36,597 nucleotides of DNA from Eubacterium sp. (GTDB lineage Bacteria > Bacillota > Clostridia > Lachnospirales > Lachnospiraceae): contig JAGBNF010000047.1 in assembly GCA_017634555.1 (NCBI GenBank), positions 1 through 36,597 on the forward strand, written 5' to 3'. Under the pieces are notes generated by a model. It was given only the letters and a program-made list of their open reading frames with translations. It did not search any database and had not been told where the DNA came from. Below, piece by piece: positions 34,166 to 36,597 of the stretch. The stretch's first letter is position 1. Each line of letters opens with the position of its first letter. A program made the translations under genes and the position numbers.

Positions 34166-35434
34166 TTATTTCAATGCCTCGAAAGCGCCCTTGATATCGT
34201 CAATGATATCATCAACATTTTCAAGACCAACTGAAAATCTGATCATACCGCCGTTGATGCCGGCAGCTACAAGCTGCTCATCTGTAAGCTGGCGATGTGT
34301 CTCACTTGCCGGATGAAGTACGCAGGTTCTGATATCAGCAACATGAACTTCGTTACAAGCAAGCTTAAGGCTGTCCATGAACTTCATGGCAGCGTTTCTT
34401 CCGCCCTTCATTACGAATGAGATAACTCCGCAGCTCTTTCCTCCAAGATACTTCTGGCAGAGCTCGTAGTTCTTATCACCCTTAAGTGCAGGATATGTTA
34501 CAGATTCGATCTCGTCACGGCTCTCAAGGAATTCAGCAACCTTGATCGCATTCTTATAATACTGCTCCATACGAACAGCGAGTGTCTCAAGTCCAAGGTT
34601 GAGAAGGAATGCAGAGTGAGCTGCAGGATAGCATCCGAAGTCTCTCATCAGCTGCATACGAGCCTTAAGGATGTATGCGATCTTTCCGTACTTCTCAACA
34701 TATGAAATACCGTGGTAGCTCTCATCCGGCTCAACGAGTTCAGGGAACTTTCCGTTTGTCCAGTCGAACTTACCGCTGTCTACGATGATACCGCCACCCT
34801 GTACTGCATGTCCGTCCATGTACTTTGTTGTTGAATGAACAACGATATCTGCACCGAAATCAAATGGCTTGCAGAGGATAGGAGTAGCAAATGTGTTATC
34901 AACGATAAGAGGAACGCCCATCTCATGAGCGATGTTAGCGAATCTCTCGATATCAAATACAGTAAGAGCAGGGTTAGCGATTGTCTCACCGAATACTGCC
35001 TTTGTGTTAGGCTTGAAAGCAGCCTTGATCTCTTCGTCTGTTGAATCCTGGCTTACGAAGATGCACTCGATACCAAGCTTCTTAAGTGTGAAGGCGAAAA
35101 GGTTAACTGTTCCGCCATATATTTCAGGAACTGAAACGATGCTGTCACCTGCCTAAGCGATGTTAAGGATTGAAAGAAGTGATGCAGCCTGACCTGATGA
35201 AGTTGCCATAGCACCAACACCGCCTTCGAGCTGATTGATCTTTTCCTCAACGGCCATAACTGTAGGATTTGCAAATCTTGAGTAGATAAGAGCCTTGGTA
35301 GGATCATCAAATACATCTGCGATATCCTGAGTTTTATCAAATCTGTAAGTTGTGCTCTGTACTATAGGTAATGCTCCCGGTTCTGTATTTCCAGGTGTGT
35401 AGCCTGCATGCAGGCAGAGTGTTTCGTCTTTCAT
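34166..35434 (-). pseudogene. metY: O-acetylhomoserine sulfhydrylase gene with in-frame amber codon
   Basis: The complete reading frame would encode 422 residues of a Cys/Met-metabolism PLP enzyme that makes homocysteine from O-acetylhomoserine and sulfide. Sequence reads MKDETLCLHAGY at the start, ANPTVMAVEEKINQLEGG and SGQAA, then after the amber IANPALTVFDIERFANIAHE, VDNTFATP and the PLP lysine in STTKYMDGH (~207). Codon 94 is TAG (35155-35153), within NIA-stop-AGDSIVS, where the family has an ordinary residue; a single change from AAG or CAG would explain it. Both sides remain fully family-like. AAGGAGGG precedes the ATG. The ATG at 34921 that starts the downstream part has no evident ribosome site. 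Confidence 0.85.
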
Positions 35435-35542
35435 AATTCCCTCCTTGGATTTTGATATATTATGATATGTAATCGTCCGGCAAGACGTAAAATGCTTTAT
35501 TTCCGCCGAAAAATAACGATTATTTTCAAAAAGACGGGAACT

Positions 35543-35548
35543 ATTATA
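35543..35548 (-). promoter_or_regulatory. Probable -10 box for metY
   Basis: TATAAT on the minus strand, ~110 bp before the metY start. The -35 region is poor. The leader between has CGGC/GCCG inside TAATCGT/ACGATTA (35470-35522), but no S-box or other methionine riboswitch motif was found. Confidence 0.45.
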
Positions 35549-35590
35549 TCACAAATATATGATATAGAGTACATAAAAATTTGCGGAAAC

Positions 35591-35619
35591 TTGAGTTTTA
35601 TTACATATGTATATATAAT
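35591..35619 (+). promoter_or_regulatory. Predicted sigma-A promoter of the cyclophilin gene
   Basis: TTGAGT (35591-35596), a 17-bp spacer and TATAAT (35614-35619) precede the ATG at 35673 by 54 bp. Confidence 0.75.
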
Positions 35620-35672
35620 GTAAAGCTGTCGGGTAATAGAACTCGCACATTTTTTATTGGAGGAAAAGAAAA

Positions 35673-36428
35673 ATGAAAAAAGGAATCAGTAGGATTGCGG
35701 CAGCAGTTCTTACACTTTCTCTTATGCTTACGGGATGCGGAAGCGCAGGAGAAGAGCAGACAACGGTAGTGACAACAGAAGCAACAACCGAGGCAGCAAC
35801 AGAAGCAACAACAGAAGAAGTTACAGAGGCTGTGACAGAAGTAGCAACAGTTGGAGAGGCTACTGCGGGTGAAGCAGCAGCACCTGTAAAGTACAGTTTT
35901 TCAGGTAAGTCATTCACGATAACACTTTATCATGATAAGGCACCTGAAACATGCGAGAACTTTGAGAAGCTTGTATCAAGCGGATTCTATGACGGACTTG
36001 TATTCCACAGAGTAATCGAAGGCTTTATGGCACAGGGTGGTGATCCGACAGGAACCGGTGCAGGTGGAAGCGATACAACTATCAAGGGTGAGTTTAAGAG
36101 CAATGGCGTAGAGAATGATCTGTCACACACAAGAGGAGTTATCTCTATGGCAAGATCTCAGGATCCTAACAGTGCATCAAGCCAGTTCTTTATCTGCTTC
36201 ACTGATGATGAAAGAGTTTCTGCAGCACTTGACGGAGAGTACGCTGCTTTCGGTAAGGTTACAGACGGAATGGAAGTTGTAGATGCGTTCCTTGAGGTTC
36301 CTCGTGATACATCACCGTTTAGCGGAGAGCCTGATTCAATGCCTACATCACCTATCGTTATCGAGAAGGCTGTAATGGGAGAGAAGGATGCAGACGGTAA
36401 TTCAACAGTTATCGTAACAATGCAGTAA
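35673..36428 (+). CDS. Lipoprotein cyclophilin-type peptidyl-prolyl isomerase
   Basis: A 251-residue exported lipoprotein: basic start MKKG, hydrophobic core, and lipobox LTGC with the lipidated C22. A Thr/Glu/Ala-rich spacer (~25-70, many TTE and ATE units) would hold the enzyme away from the membrane. Residues ~72-245 are a cyclophilin fold with FHRVIEGFMAQGGDPTGTG, ISMARSQDPNSASSQFFICF and AFGKVTDGMEVVD; the catalytic Arg in FHRV is present. It presumably folds exported proteins at the outer face of the membrane. GGAGG lies nine bases before the ATG. It has its own promoter and terminator, so it is a single-gene unit. Confidence 0.95.
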   Translation: MKKGISRIAAAVLTLSLMLTGCGSAGEEQTTVVTTEATTEAATEATTEEVTEAVTEVATVGEATAGEAAAPVKYSFSGKSFTITLYHDKAPETCENFEKLVSSGFYDGLVFHRVIEGFMAQGGDPTGTGAGGSDTTIKGEFKSNGVENDLSHTRGVISMARSQDPNSASSQFFICFTDDERVSAALDGEYAAFGKVTDGMEVVDAFLEVPRDTSPFSGEPDSMPTSPIVIEKAVMGEKDADGNSTVIVTMQ

Positions 36429-36485
36429 GATAAAAAAATTCGGCAGTCCATATGGACAATGTCATTAAGTTAAGATGACAGAAAT

Positions 36486-36524
36486 AAGAGTTCTATATCA
36501 TAAGTGATATGGGGCTCTTTTTTT
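36486..36524 (+). terminator. Rho-independent terminator after the cyclophilin gene
   Basis: Arms 36486-36500 and 36505-36519 pair fully when G-U pairs are allowed, around TAAG, and a T-run follows. The G-U pairs make it a plus-strand terminator. Confidence 0.85.
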
Positions 36525-36563
36525 ATAAATACACTTGACAAACATCCCCAAATGTGCGGCCGC

Positions 36564-36597
36564 TTTCGCTACTGATTATATTTAAGAGGTAGCGAAA
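36564..36597. repeat. 9-bp inverted repeat at the window edge
   Basis: TTTCGCTAC (36564-36572) and GTAGCGAAA (36589-36597) are separated by 16 bp, with a TTGACA at 36535-36540 upstream. It could be an operator or the edge of a repeat; the right arm is cut by the window end. Confidence 0.4.

Noticed and set aside
1-35155. Reassignment of TAG to an amino acid, suggested by TAG in metY and at the window edge
   Set aside because: TAG is used as the normal stop of several genes here (exporter at 2681-2683, RNase H fusion at 18617-18619, DUF3137 at 32117-32119), so recoding is not needed or supported.
35435-35540. SAM or other methionine riboswitch before metY
   Set aside because: A short stem exists, but none of the conserved cores of known methionine-related riboswitches could be found.
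36556-36563. GCGGCCGC (NotI) near the right edge as a sign of vector DNA
   Set aside because: No vector or linker sequence follows; an 8-bp site can occur naturally.

Overview
The window looks like chromosomal DNA of a low-GC Firmicute, most likely a Lachnospiraceae member (Butyrivibrio/Pseudobutyrivibrio/Roseburia-like). This rests on gene content read from the translations, not on a database search: type III glutamine synthetase, a long IleRS of the second bacterial type, the SCIFF peptide with its radical-SAM maturase, a DUF1653 protein, several degenerate GGDEF/EAL proteins, and strong AGGAGG-type ribosome binding sites. No rRNA, tRNA, CRISPR array or insertion-sequence transposase was seen.

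Layout. 1-4217: the right part of a plus-strand operon with two ABC exporter subunits (the first cut by the window edge), a BtrH/C39-like papain-fold protein and a CYTH-domain protein; it looks like the export and tailoring end of a small-molecule or peptide cluster. 4221-4451: a compact minus-strand transcription unit (promoter, strong RBS, 15-residue ORF, terminator) with a pair of 12-bp direct repeats upstream. 4617-6768: an Agr/VirR-like pair (LytTR response regulator and multi-TM GHKL kinase), followed by a translationally coupled 43-codon ORF and a bidirectional terminator. 6837-8492 (minus): a CbxX/SpoVK-type AAA+ protein. 8620-11719: a PAP2 phosphatase and glnN. 11734-11909: an unannotated, almost fully base-paired four-way-junction element. 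11972-14543: a membrane GGDEF-EAL protein overlapping a HAMP-only membrane protein. 14591-17603: KtrB/KtrA potassium uptake and a DUF3137 membrane protein. 17708-19158: a C_GCAxxG_C_C-RNase H fusion and a DUF1858 protein. 19331-25092: ileS and glgP. 25168-26811: scfA and scfB. 26939-29969: a PAS-GGDEF-EAL protein (frameshifted at its end), a DUF1653 protein and a GGDEF protein. 30183-32119: LemA and a second DUF3137 protein. 32340-35434 (minus): aspS and a metY gene broken by an in-frame amber codon. 35673-36428: a lipoprotein cyclophilin.

Functional themes are c-di-GMP turnover (three proteins), peptide-type signalling and export at the left end, RiPP maturation (SCIFF), and core metabolism and translation. 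The parts least explained by known families are the 4.2-4.45 kb minus-strand microgene beside the LytTR system and the 176-bp folded element after glnN. Two clear lesions (amber in metY, a one-base deletion in an A-run of the EAL gene) and a TAG at the very first codon may be true mutations or consensus errors; the sequence alone cannot decide.
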